Shown in pieces: positions 16,175 through 23,913 of a stretch of DNA of 26,504 nucleotides. The position numbers and the translations under genes were made by a program. A model generated the notes under the pieces. The model did no database searches. It was not told the DNA's origin and saw only the letters and a list, made by a program, of their open reading frames with translations. The DNA is taken from IMG/VR virus record IMGVR_UViG_3300007619_000006, positions 1 to 26,504 of that record; one strand, given 5' to 3'. This stretch comes from a virus. The stretch's first letter is position 1. Each line of letters starts with the position of its first letter.

Positions 16175-16968
16175 AGCACCGCCATACTGGTACATCGACA
16201 ATTTATGACGTTCCCAGCGCTCCCTGCCGTGTCGCCGGGGTACATGAGCGACTCGCCACCTACGTAGAACGGCTCGTCAACCTTCACCTCCTGCCCGTCG
16301 GCCTCGATATGATCGTCCCGCACGAGGCCGTCACGGCGCGATAACCACTTCTTATTGTCGATCCCGGCATCGGTGAAAGCCAGTTGCTGACCGGATTCAA
16401 ATACCGGCGTTGCCGACGTCTGAGCAATCGTGCGAGCTCGCCATGGCGCAGCCCCGAACACGCGCTGCACCCGGGCGGCCAACTCGTCGACCGTCTCGCC
16501 GCGTTCGACGCCGTCGCCGATCTGCTTCGCCAGCATCTTCAACGTAGTGTCGTTCATGCCCTTCGTTTTCTGCAAGACCTCCAACGCAGTCGCACGCGCG
16601 CGCGTATCGCCGGGCGGGAAGGAGGTAGAGAACGCAACCCGCTCCGCGCCGGTGCGGTAGCCCTGAACTATCGATCGGGTGACGAGCGGCCCGTAGCGCT
16701 CCAGTGTGGCATCGTACCAGCGCTGGAGATCAAATATCTTCATCGCCGTCTCGAAGTCGTCCTTACTGGTTCGCGAGATCGGAGAGCCCTTGTATAGGTC
16801 CCGGAGGCGCTTGATCGTGTCGGTTTCCTGCTCCCGAAACAGCCTCATGCCCGCGCGCACGTACGCCCGCTCACCGGTGCGCTTGATCAGGTCGACGCCG
16901 TGCCACATGGCGCGGAGTTCTTCCTCGCTCGTGCCCTTGATCCGGATTAGCTGGTTAACAACGCCCAT
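16171..16968 (-). CDS. Phage head morphogenesis protein (MuF-like)
   Basis: 265 residues from ATG at 16968, preceded by AGAGGTGG; the frame is open to 17034 but the earlier part lies within the upstream glycosyltransferase gene. The C-terminal half has the MuF signature: RARTIAQTSATPVFESGQQLA, then KKWLSRRDGLVRDDHIEADGQ and the closing FYVGGESLMYPGD...NCRCTSMAVL. The N-terminal half is helical (FREQETDTIKRLRDLYKG). MuF-type proteins are minor head components, normally encoded right after the portal gene. Here four enzyme genes separate portal and MuF, so the enzyme cassette appears to be inserted into a conserved gene pair. Confidence 0.9.
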   Translation of the reverse strand: MGVVNQLIRIKGTSEEELRAMWHGVDLIKRTGERAYVRAGMRLFREQETDTIKRLRDLYKGSPISRTSKDDFETAMKIFDLQRWYDATLERYGPLVTRSIVQGYRTGAERVAFSTSFPPGDTRARATALEVLQKTKGMNDTTLKMLAKQIGDGVERGETVDELAARVQRVFGAAPWRARTIAQTSATPVFESGQQLAFTDAGIDNKKWLSRRDGLVRDDHIEADGQEVKVDEPFYVGGESLMYPGDTAGSAGNVINCRCTSMAVL

Positions 16969-17785
16969 AACGCCACCTCTTGACCCTCGTAATGCCCCAC
17001 ATCTGCCGGTAGAGCCTTTCGTACTGGCTATCACGCGCCCGGAAGGGCTGGTAGTGCGGAGGACGCTTCTTGTAGTGCTCGACCCACATCGACGGGATGA
17101 AGGCGACGCCTAGCCTTCCGGCATCCTGCGACGTTTCGGCCGGGCGTAGCTTCTGATTCGATAGCTGCCGCTTACGCATTGCAGTATCCCCATTGCTCGC
17201 CTGGATTCGCTGAAAAAAATCCGCGTGCTCACCGCCAATCTTTAGCCTCTCATCCCACAGCACGTGGTCGAATAGGCGTCTTTTGGCTACCCAAAAATTC
17301 GATATCGTATCGGCTTCGAACCACACCAGGCCGTCCGGCTCGGTGTGCTTGCGGGTTACCTGGCGGGCAAACAGGGTGCCGCCTTCGAGCGTAACGTCCG
17401 CGTAGTACTTCGTCCAACCGGCGCCTTTCTTTCGCACATGCCGGCACTTGCACCCGGCCATGACGAGGTGATCGTGAGCCTCCAAAAGTTCGATCATTCG
17501 CGGTATATCCGTCTCCTTCGTAAATACATAATCATCGTCGACATGGACGAGGTAGGGCTCTGTAGTCCCGTTAATCAGCGCGTTGCGGCCGGCGCTGCAT
17601 CCAACATCGAAAGGTAGTCGAATGTACCCGGTCAGGCCGCGCAAGGGGAGGGGCTCCTTCGAGTCGTCGGCGGCGTAGATACGGGCGTCCGGCCAGAGCC
17701 TGCGGATCGATTTGATGCAGCGCTGGGCCATCTGGGGGCGTTCAAAGACCTTGATCGCGAAAGCGGTGTTTTCTAGCCAGTTCAT
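16955..17785 (-). CDS. GT-A glycosyltransferase, B4GALNT-like (paralog of the gene at 18401-19183)
   Basis: 276 residues. The ATG at 17785 overlaps the sulfotransferase stop (ATGA). GT-A features: nucleotide-sugar binding start (FAIKVFERPQMAQRCIKSIR), ADDSKEP at 39-45, the DxD metal site VHVDDDYVF at 80-88, and GGEHADFFQRI at 184-194, which corresponds to the GEHxDFF acceptor/base motif of animal-type beta-1,4-N-acetylgalactosaminyltransferases and related enzymes. The paralog has the same motifs in the same order. No signal peptide or membrane segment is seen, so it should act in the cytoplasm. Donor and acceptor cannot be read from the sequence. Confidence 0.82.
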   Translation of the reverse strand: MNWLENTAFAIKVFERPQMAQRCIKSIRRLWPDARIYAADDSKEPLPLRGLTGYIRLPFDVGCSAGRNALINGTTEPYLVHVDDDYVFTKETDIPRMIELLEAHDHLVMAGCKCRHVRKKGAGWTKYYADVTLEGGTLFARQVTRKHTEPDGLVWFEADTISNFWVAKRRLFDHVLWDERLKIGGEHADFFQRIQASNGDTAMRKRQLSNQKLRPAETSQDAGRLGVAFIPSMWVEHYKKRPPHYQPFRARDSQYERLYRQMWGITRVKRWRYGRC

Positions 17786-18408
17786 GCCGCCTGCTTCCTC
17801 CGGTGCCGCCCTGCGTTCTTGTGAATACCCGTCTTAATGATTTGCGCCTCACGCGAAATCCCGACATGATCGAGAATACCTCGGTTGCCTGCCTCGCTAT
17901 TCAGGGCGTCGATGTAAAAGACCTTCACTTGATCCGGGTACGCTCTTGTAGCAGCCGGCACCAGCTCCTCGTAATAGTGCTCCCAGTACCGGACGAGTGC
18001 CTCTTTCCGGTTCTTGCATCCCCTAAATTTGGGGAATGCATGGTACCAGTTGGCGCGCTTCGGTGTGCCGCCTTCCGCCGCCGGCTGCCAGTTGTTGCGG
18101 CGTCCGGCTTTGTGCTTCCACGATTCCAGCCAGCTATCAAGGTCCCGCTTCATGACGATCACCCGCGCCCCCTTGTCGCAGAGCATCAGCAGGCACGAGC
18201 CCCACTGTAGGGCCACGTCCCCGTAGTACAGGTGGTCGGCTTTTTCGGCTTCTACCCGAGCAATCCAGCGCTCCGGCTTGCCCCACTGGAAGCGCCACGT
18301 GAACCGCTCGTGCGTTACGCGCCCGCCCGCCTGCGCGTCGAGCAGGTGCGCGAGCGATGTCGTTGCCGTGCGGCCAGCGCCACAGCCTATGATAAGCTTG
18401 CTACTCAT
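17782..18408 (-). CDS. PAPS-dependent sulfotransferase-like protein
   Basis: 208 residues from ATG at 18408; the frame extends upstream to 18495 inside another gene. The N-terminus carries the 5'-phosphosulfate loop GCGAGRTATTSLAHLL (8-23), and ARVIVMKRDLDSWLESW (81-97) supplies the Arg and Ser of the 3'-phosphate-binding motif. Both are where sulfotransferases have them. Between them lies FTWRFQWGKPERWIARVEAE. Length is slightly short for the family but the core is intact. The gene overlaps glycosyltransferase genes on both sides by 4 and 8 bases, pointing to sulfation of a glycan made by them. A kinase role for the P-loop is less likely, as no second kinase motif is seen. Confidence 0.8.
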   Translation of the reverse strand: MSSKLIIGCGAGRTATTSLAHLLDAQAGGRVTHERFTWRFQWGKPERWIARVEAEKADHLYYGDVALQWGSCLLMLCDKGARVIVMKRDLDSWLESWKHKAGRRNNWQPAAEGGTPKRANWYHAFPKFRGCKNRKEALVRYWEHYYEELVPAATRAYPDQVKVFYIDALNSEAGNRGILDHVGISREAQIIKTGIHKNAGRHRRKQAA

Positions 18409-19183
18409 AAGCGGCCCTCTTTCCAGGCTTCGCCCATTTCTTGATCTTCTTGATACCCCACCTTTCGAGCATCTGGCGCCGGTACTTACTGCCACGGCGT
18501 CTCATCTTCTTGTATCCTTCGGGGCGGCTACCGGTGTCGATGAAGTGGATGCCGGGGATAAAAATAACGAACGTCGTCTTTGGGTATTCCGGGTTTTTTC
18601 GCTGAAGTTGAAGAAAGAAATCCAGGTGTTCCCCACAGGTCTTATAGGATTCATCGAATCTCATATCCCCTAATCTTTTCGTATTGACAAGAAAGCACAT
18701 CGGAAGAAATTCCACATAAAACAGCTTCTTTTTAGATACCGGGTTGTACGTTGAACAGGTCGGCTTTTTGATTGACAACACATTGCCCATCAGCTTAAGA
18801 TCGCCTTCTGTGTTAGCCCACCGATTACGCCCCTTCTCGTACTTCGCCATACCTGCAACCGCCGCCATGGGTTCAGCCTGTAACGCCTCGTACAGTTTCT
18901 CCACACTCCCCGCCGTCAGCTTGTTATCATCGTCCATCAGCATCAGGTACGGCGTCTCTGCCTCATCGATGAGGCGGTTTCGTTTGGCCGATATGCCGCT
19001 ATCGTAGGGCATATCGATCGTGCGGATATGCTCACCGACATACGGCACGGGCTCCCGCGAATCGTCGGCAACCAGGATACGCGCATCTGGATACAGGCAT
19101 AGGATCGTCTCTACCGTATCTCGACACTCGGCCGGGCGTTCGAACGTCGAGATACAAAAGGTTATGTCGTTAAGCATTCCCAT
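18401..19183 (-). CDS. GT-A glycosyltransferase, B4GALNT-like (second paralog)
   Basis: 260 residues. Two ATGs are possible, 19183 and 19177; I keep 19183. It parallels the gene at 16955-17785 throughout: FCISTFERPAECRDTVETI, ARILVADDSREPVP at 35-48, DSGISAKRNRLIDEAETPYL in the middle, DxD in MLMDDDNKLT at 81-90 and CGEHLDFFLQLQ at 183-194. The C-terminus is strongly basic (KKMRRRGSKYRRQ, IKKIKKWAKPGKR). The base composition appears somewhat lower in G+C than nearby head genes. The duplication plus divergence suggests two different linkages, possibly alternating in one glycan, which is speculation. Confidence 0.82.
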   Translation of the reverse strand: MGMLNDITFCISTFERPAECRDTVETILCLYPDARILVADDSREPVPYVGEHIRTIDMPYDSGISAKRNRLIDEAETPYLMLMDDDNKLTAGSVEKLYEALQAEPMAAVAGMAKYEKGRNRWANTEGDLKLMGNVLSIKKPTCSTYNPVSKKKLFYVEFLPMCFLVNTKRLGDMRFDESYKTCGEHLDFFLQLQRKNPEYPKTTFVIFIPGIHFIDTGSRPEGYKKMRRRGSKYRRQMLERWGIKKIKKWAKPGKRAAYE

Positions 19184-19941
19184 TTCAAATGAGGATACAT
19201 TAAAGGGATAAAATCACGATATATCGGCTCCCATTCGCCGCTCTTCTCCCGCCGGTTCTTAGCGGCATCCCACGTATTCTTCGATCCTCCGTCCTTGATA
19301 TCAACGATATGAACGCGCTGCAGATCGACGCCGTGCCGGCTGATCACGTGCCGCGAAGCGTGCGCCGCCTCTAGCTTACGATGGACGTGCGCATCCATAC
19401 GTGTACTCTTTTTGTCAAGGTACGGGCGCCATCCTATACGGTCGAGAATATGGCGGCTCATCAGGCGTCCGGGGCCGTAGCCCCACTCGCCACCGGCTGT
19501 GCAGAGCGCGGTCTCTCCGGTTGCCTTATTGACGAAAAAGCAGGAATCCATCCCCACGTGATCTACTCCGAATTCGCTACGCGGCATATGAACCCATCTC
19601 AACACCTCTTCGATATAGCCGCCCGATATCAAGTTATCGCTCCCGGTCTGCATGAAGGCGGCTACCGGGCAACGCTCCGGCGTCATAGCGCGCCGCATCG
19701 CCAGCCAGCCGGCGTTCCACTTGCGGCCCAGCGGCAGATTCTGTGTGACGAGCACATCCCATCCCATCGTAGATAGGTCTTCGACGGGGTAGGGGTCCGG
19801 GTCGTCCGGGCTCACAATGGCGAACGGCATGATCTCGATATGCCCCCTGAAATAGGATCGCAGGTGCTCCCAGTGATCGACCGCGAGCGAGACGGTTTCA
19901 AGTCGGCCCCAGATCGGGATATGTACGCCGAGGTGGATCAA
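19162..19941 (-). CDS. GT-A-like glycosyltransferase
   Basis: 259 residues from a TTG at 19941 that overlaps the portal stop (TTGA). It starts HLGVHIPIWGRLETVSLAVD, as in GT2-like enzymes. LPLGRKWNAGWLAMRRA (69-85) looks like the nucleotide-sugar region, FMQTGSDNLISGGYIEEVL has SDN (101-103) where DxD is expected, and a later GPGRLMSRHILDRIGW plus TRMDAHVHRKLE could form the acceptor side. It is not a clear paralog of the other two. The altered DxD makes activity less certain. Role is inferred from family shape and from lying in the same overlapping gene run. Confidence 0.65.
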   Translation of the reverse strand: MIHLGVHIPIWGRLETVSLAVDHWEHLRSYFRGHIEIMPFAIVSPDDPDPYPVEDLSTMGWDVLVTQNLPLGRKWNAGWLAMRRAMTPERCPVAAFMQTGSDNLISGGYIEEVLRWVHMPRSEFGVDHVGMDSCFFVNKATGETALCTAGGEWGYGPGRLMSRHILDRIGWRPYLDKKSTRMDAHVHRKLEAAHASRHVISRHGVDLQRVHIVDIKDGGSKNTWDAAKNRREKSGEWEPIYRDFIPLMYPHLKWECLTT

Positions 19942-21347
19942 TGATGCCCGTTTGTTGATTTCTGAAGTATACCTTCCACCTCCATCAAGAGCGTCGATGC
20001 CGCCGCCTCGTCTTCTTCGCTCATCGACGATTCCATACCGCCGATATCGCTCAAGAGGATCGTACCGATCTTGCTCAAGAGTTCAGCCGCGTTGCCCATT
20101 TTCGGGTCATATCCAAGCTCCTCACGCGCCTCGTCCTGCGTAAAGATCGCCTGCCCGGCAACGAGCTTACTCAGGCGCGCCACCTTCTCATTCGCGTCCT
20201 CGCGAAGCGCCTTGATCATTGATTCATCATAGGTCAGCTTAGCTTCTGGAGTGCCGTACCGAGGCATGTACCAGGTGTTCATCTGGTCGATCAGCCAGTC
20301 CAGGAGCGGCAGGCTCGTTAGCTTGATGAGCGCCCGTACGGCCTCGATGTAGTTTGAGTACGTCTTATTCGCGTTGTCGCCCAGGAGCGCCGGGTCGACG
20401 CCCAGGCCAGCAGCGATCATCCGCATCGTCTGCACGATCGTCTCGTCCAGCAGCCCCTCGCGAGCGCTCATGCCGGCCTCTTTGAAGTCCATACCGCCCT
20501 CAAGGAGCCCCGGCTGCGACAGCGATGCGTCCCGGCTGTACGCTTCTTGGACCTCCTCTTTAGTGCGCTTGAACTGGTCGGGGTCCATCACGTCGGGGAC
20601 AACGAACCAGCCGGGGATACGCCCCTTGTGCTGACTGATCGACTTCGCCCATTCCATCTGATCGTCGAAAATATCGAGCGCCTGGAGAATCCGCAGAAGG
20701 AGCGGTAGGCCGCGGTCATCGTTGAGCGGATCGTACTTCTTGATGAAGAGCACTTCGTCGATAGGCCAAGCCATGCCACGACCATACATATCGACGCCTA
20801 GAAGGCGCACGATCTCCAGCGTCTGCTGGTTGCGCTCCACGTAGGTCATCCGGTCGGGGCGGATAAGCGAAATCCGAGTCGGGTTAAACGAGCGCTGTCC
20901 CATCAGCCCGAGGTTCCACATGAGCACTTCGCCGCCCAGAAACAGGTGGATCGTCATGATCTCGAAGAGCGCCCCCATCGAGCATTCGTTGCGCGGGTTG
21001 CCGAGAAGATTGATCAAGGGGTGATTGTCGTCAGCAACGAACTGACCGTCCGGGCCCGGCACCTCGACGTACAGGTTTTTGGCTACCGAGGCTATCGACG
21101 TGCTGACCAGCTCCACCGCCCGCCAGGCATACGGGTTGCGCACGGCCTTGCGGGCCATCGATTCGTAGGTCGGCTTTGACCAGTCGGCCGATAGCCCGAT
21201 AAAATACGTGGTCAGGGTACGCGAGACACCCCAGAAAAAGTACTTCAACACCATGGGGATGCGCCCGATCTTGCGGGTTACGCCGTTCAGGCCGGCCTTT
21301 GCAGCGCGTGCCGTGCGGCTGAACGGGCTTAATTTTTCTTTCTTCAT
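19938..21347 (-). CDS. HK97-type portal protein
   Basis: 469 residues. I choose ATG at 21347 over the upstream in-frame start at 21374 because AAGGAG lies 7 bases before it and it overlaps the methyltransferase stop (ATGA). Portal hallmarks: PYAWRAVELVSTSIASVAKN, HPLINLLGNPRN, MTIHLFLGGEVLMWNLGL, RPDRMTYVE, DPLNDDRGLPLLLRILQAL, GLLEGGMDFKEAGMS and MIAAGLGVDPALLGD, then YSNYIEAVRALIKLTSLPLL. The protein forms the dodecameric ring through which DNA enters and leaves the head. It is followed by four enzyme genes and only then by MuF. Confidence 0.96.
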   Translation of the reverse strand: MKKEKLSPFSRTARAAKAGLNGVTRKIGRIPMVLKYFFWGVSRTLTTYFIGLSADWSKPTYESMARKAVRNPYAWRAVELVSTSIASVAKNLYVEVPGPDGQFVADDNHPLINLLGNPRNECSMGALFEIMTIHLFLGGEVLMWNLGLMGQRSFNPTRISLIRPDRMTYVERNQQTLEIVRLLGVDMYGRGMAWPIDEVLFIKKYDPLNDDRGLPLLLRILQALDIFDDQMEWAKSISQHKGRIPGWFVVPDVMDPDQFKRTKEEVQEAYSRDASLSQPGLLEGGMDFKEAGMSAREGLLDETIVQTMRMIAAGLGVDPALLGDNANKTYSNYIEAVRALIKLTSLPLLDWLIDQMNTWYMPRYGTPEAKLTYDESMIKALREDANEKVARLSKLVAGQAIFTQDEAREELGYDPKMGNAAELLSKIGTILLSDIGGMESSMSEEDEAAASTLLMEVEGILQKSTNGHH

Positions 21348-21916
21348 TTCTTTACTCCTTTGAACAAATGCCACTTCCAGATGCGGCGCATTTCTTTGAT
21401 ATCAATACGATCCCCATAGCGATCCGCCACCGCGCCCCAATGCGGAAACGTACGGACGTGCGCCGGGTCGTCGAACTCGGGTACGCTGACGATGCAAGTG
21501 CAGCCGGCCGGGATCAGGTCTAGTACGTCCATGTCGTATTCGATGTGCTCTAGTACTTCCATGAGAACGAAAGCCGCATCCGGAGAAATGAGCGGAAATT
21601 CCATCTGGAGCAGATCTTGCGCCTCGAACTTGAAGTGACCCGGTAGCCCAATATTTTGCGCCTTACGGATCGCCACCGGCGAGAAGTCAAAACCCCAATA
21701 CGATAGCAATTCAATTCCGCGTCCGGGCAAGAACTCATGCAGATACTCCGCAAAATGCCCGGGGCCGCAGCCTAGATCAATAACCAGCGGCGTGCCCGAT
21801 TCAATCATGCCGGTAGCCGCTTTGTACAGGCGCTGCCGGACGCTTCGGTAGTCCCGCCACGAATGGACCGAGCTGCTCTCGTACGTCTCATCGTAATAGG
21901 ATGCCGGCCGCTCCAT
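21344..21916 (-). CDS. Class I SAM-dependent methyltransferase
   Basis: 190 residues from ATG at 21916, which shares a base with the preceding stop (TGATG). Motif I is LVIDLGCGPGHFAEYL at 44-59, an acidic residue follows in YWGFDFSPVAIRKAQ (73-87), and the post-II region is VLMEVLEHIEYDMD at 117-130. This is the Methyltransf_11/25-type small-molecule, sugar or protein methyltransferase pattern; no DNA methylase (D/N)PPY motif is seen, so DNA is an unlikely substrate. Position next to the glycosyltransferases suggests a sugar or glycan as substrate, by context only. Confidence 0.83.
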   Translation of the reverse strand: MERPASYYDETYESSSVHSWRDYRSVRQRLYKAATGMIESGTPLVIDLGCGPGHFAEYLHEFLPGRGIELLSYWGFDFSPVAIRKAQNIGLPGHFKFEAQDLLQMEFPLISPDAAFVLMEVLEHIEYDMDVLDLIPAGCTCIVSVPEFDDPAHVRTFPHWGAVADRYGDRIDIKEMRRIWKWHLFKGVKK

Positions 21917-22107
21917 CACTTCAGCACCTCGGGGCCTACGCTCATGTTTTGGCGTTCACGATACGCTGCCTGCCGGCACGCATTCTGGCAATAGTACACA
22001 TTCGAGCGAGGCGAGCGCCGGTAGAACGAAAAGCCGCAGTGCGAGCATTTAAACTCCCAACTCCGGCGCTTCTCGTTCCACGTTGGTTGGTTTTGCTTTA
22101 ATGCCAT
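21916..22107 (-). CDS. Small zinc-finger protein
   Basis: 63 residues from ATG at 22107, two bases after the terminase stop; the frame is open to 22164 but that part overlaps the terminase. It has CSHCGFSF, then YYCQNACRQAAYRERQ, giving C-x2-C and C-x3-C pairs. The second half is the common pattern YCS.ACRQ.AYR of small phage and bacterial zinc-binding proteins. It is rich in Arg and Lys, so nucleic-acid binding is possible. It is coupled to both neighbours. Function unknown. Confidence 0.75.
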   Translation of the reverse strand: MALKQNQPTWNEKRRSWEFKCSHCGFSFYRRSPRSNVYYCQNACRQAAYRERQNMSVGPEVLK

Positions 22108-22109
22108 AG

Positions 22110-23399
22110 CTACGAAAGACTCCGGGCACGAGCGACGCCCATGCTCTTGTTCAAGTGACTGCATATATACCTCAGCGCATCGAGTAAGTGGTAGGTTTCC
22201 TTATCCTCAATCTTTTCGATAGGCTCACCCATGTCGTCCAGCTCCCGACTGTAGCTCTCGAATTCATCGATGATCTCTGCCAGGTCGTCGAAGACCTTCA
22301 GCCGCCCCGCCTTGAGCAGGGCGTACACGCGGTTGATGCCCACCTCTACATCCGACACGGGCGGCTCGTGGATGAACAGACGCCCGGCGCGGAACTCCTG
22401 CCGCCACTGCCCCTCAGACTTCGCCCCACCGTACGCCGTCATGCGCCCAGGCTCACCAGCGCGCATCTTCTCGGCGTGTTCCTTCGATGTCATACCGCCC
22501 TTGTGGTAGGTGCGGTACAGGAATAGTTCACCAGTTTCCGGGCTCCGGGCGATAGAGACGGCCGCCGTGTTGACGCCACCGAAGTCGATACCGACGAAAC
22601 GCGGCCAGTCATCCGGGATGTCAAAGCGCTTTACCTTCGAGTCGGCGCCGAAGCAGTCGTAGATCATACCGGCGGGCCGCTCGAATACCCCCTTGTACAT
22701 CATGTTGAACTTCCAGCGCGGAAGCTCCCGCTCGGCGCGCTCATACTCGGATCGGGGAAAATTAGGGTTCATAGTCGATGCGAACTGGACGAGCTCGATA
22801 TCCGCATTTGGGTCTTTGGCCCGGTCGTGGATCTGCGTCTTCAGCCACCCAAGCGTATATGGCGTCGTGGTCATCAGGGCACGCCCCTCGTAGATCGACA
22901 GGCGGCGCTGAATGGCCTCCCATGACCCGAGCTTAAATTTCCTTTGTCCCGGCTCGTCCATCCATACCGCCTTCGCTGTAGCCGATTCCAGGCTGTCAGG
23001 GTCCTGGGCGTGGCCAAAAAATACCTGAGTGCTGTCGTTATAGGATCGTCCCCATACGGCTTCTTGGCCGCCCTTTGATATCTCGAAGATACGGTCCGCT
23101 ATGTGGTAATCTCCGTAGCCCAGGCGGCGCTTGAAAAGCCCCAGGAACTCGGGCAACACCTTCTTTTGCATGAGGGGATACGTAGGGCATGCGACCATGT
23201 AATCGCCGGGACCACACTTTTTCATCTCGTCGAGCAGCCACCATGGACCCGTAACAGTCTTCCCTGACTGTGTGCCAGCCAGCATGAGCAAGAAGCGCTT
23301 ATCGCTCTGCAAGATGCGGCGCTGGCCGGGGTGGTCCTTGAAGCGGAGCGCACCTTTCTTGTCGACCACATAAGGGCTATATAAGGCGCTAATCTCCAT
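22110..23399 (-). CDS. Terminase large subunit
   Basis: 429 residues. The ATPase part has Walker A AGTQSGKTVTG (41-51) and Walker B AVWMDE (144-149), followed by the coupling motif TTTP (177-180). The nuclease part opens with VGIDFGG (269-275) and closes with ETYHLLDALRY, giving the acidic residues of an RNase H-like fold. The protein packages DNA into proheads and cuts it. The ATG at 23399 overlaps the small subunit by 11 bases. Confidence 0.96.
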   Translation of the reverse strand: MEISALYSPYVVDKKGALRFKDHPGQRRILQSDKRFLLMLAGTQSGKTVTGPWWLLDEMKKCGPGDYMVACPTYPLMQKKVLPEFLGLFKRRLGYGDYHIADRIFEISKGGQEAVWGRSYNDSTQVFFGHAQDPDSLESATAKAVWMDEPGQRKFKLGSWEAIQRRLSIYEGRALMTTTPYTLGWLKTQIHDRAKDPNADIELVQFASTMNPNFPRSEYERAERELPRWKFNMMYKGVFERPAGMIYDCFGADSKVKRFDIPDDWPRFVGIDFGGVNTAAVSIARSPETGELFLYRTYHKGGMTSKEHAEKMRAGEPGRMTAYGGAKSEGQWRQEFRAGRLFIHEPPVSDVEVGINRVYALLKAGRLKVFDDLAEIIDEFESYSRELDDMGEPIEKIEDKETYHLLDALRYICSHLNKSMGVARARSLS

Positions 23400-23739
23400 C
23401 GTAAGGGGACGTGTCTACCGACTTGATCGGGATCGGGCCGCCGCCGGGGCCGCTGTGCTCGTGGCGTTCGATATATCCTCGGTCCTTCGCCTGCGTCTTA
23501 AGATAGAAGATGATCGCCGTGTCGCTGCCCTCGTTGATGCGTTGCAACAGCTTCAGTTCCGCCGTGTCCTTCGTAAGCTCCCGAGCATCTTCAACGGCTT
23601 GCTTTACCGTCGGATATCGGTTGATGTAATTGTATACCGTAGTTCGATCACAGCCCAGTATTCTGGCGGCAGCAGACAGAAAGCCCTTGGTATCTGTGAT
23701 CGCCTTGACTACCTCGCCAGCATTATATTTAGCCGCCAT
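23389..23739 (-). CDS. Terminase small subunit
   Basis: 116 residues. The N-terminus is a helix-turn-helix: VVKAITDTKGFLSAAARILG, then CDRTTVYNYINRYP. The middle is helical (VKQAVEDARELTKDTAELKLLQRI) and ends YLKTQAKDRGY, the usual small terminase pattern of HTH, oligomerisation helices and a short tail. It recognises packaging sites (cos or pac) on the phage genome. The 11-base overlap with the large subunit supports the call. The cos/pac site could lie just upstream, in the 23740-23913 stretch. Confidence 0.85.
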   Translation of the reverse strand: MAAKYNAGEVVKAITDTKGFLSAAARILGCDRTTVYNYINRYPTVKQAVEDARELTKDTAELKLLQRINEGSDTAIIFYLKTQAKDRGYIERHEHSGPGGGPIPIKSVDTSPYDGD

Positions 23740-23745
23740 CTTTTT

Positions 23746-23847
23746 TTAGGTGTTGAAAGTGTTGATCCCTGCCCGCCGCGTGTTACCGGCCCGCAGGGCG
23801 TCACAGATCCGCTTCTGAACGTCGCTATTTAGTTTTGTCTTACGCAT
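23746..23847 (-). pseudogene. Truncated helix-turn-helix ORF, remnant of a second small-terminase-like gene
   Basis: 33 residues from ATG at 23847, beginning MRKTKLNSDVQKRICDAL and continuing RAGNTRRAGINTFNT. The start is very like the N-terminus of another family of phage small terminases and HTH proteins (KLTPEVQERICDALRAGNT-type, recalled, not searched), and AGINTF resembles its recognition helix, but the frame then stops. It ends 6 bases before the terminase small subunit ATG. A replaced gene whose first codons survive is the simplest reading; a real mini-protein is possible. Confidence 0.45.
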
Positions 23848-23884
23848 AATTAGAGCGCCGGGGTCGGTGCTGCCCCGCCTGTCT

Positions 23885-23902
23885 CCCGGCTGGAAAGCCG
23901 GG
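23885..23902. other. Short GC-rich hairpin after the mom-like gene
   Basis: CCCGGCT (23885-23891) pairs with AGCCGGG (23896-23902) around a 4-nt loop. It lies 11 bases after the mom-like stop on the minus strand. A second, weaker pair (CGGGG at 23859-23863, CCCCG at 23873-23877) follows. No U-tract, so an mRNA 3' structure rather than a sure terminator; part of a packaging site is another possibility. Confidence 0.4.
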
Positions 23903-23913
23903 CGCATCTGCTG

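Noticed and set aside
21916-22107. Zinc-finger protein as a Com-like activator of mom
   Set aside because: Only size and the presence of Cys pairs agree with Mu Com. The gene sits after the terminase, far from mom, and its YC..ACRQ.AYR pattern is of a different type.
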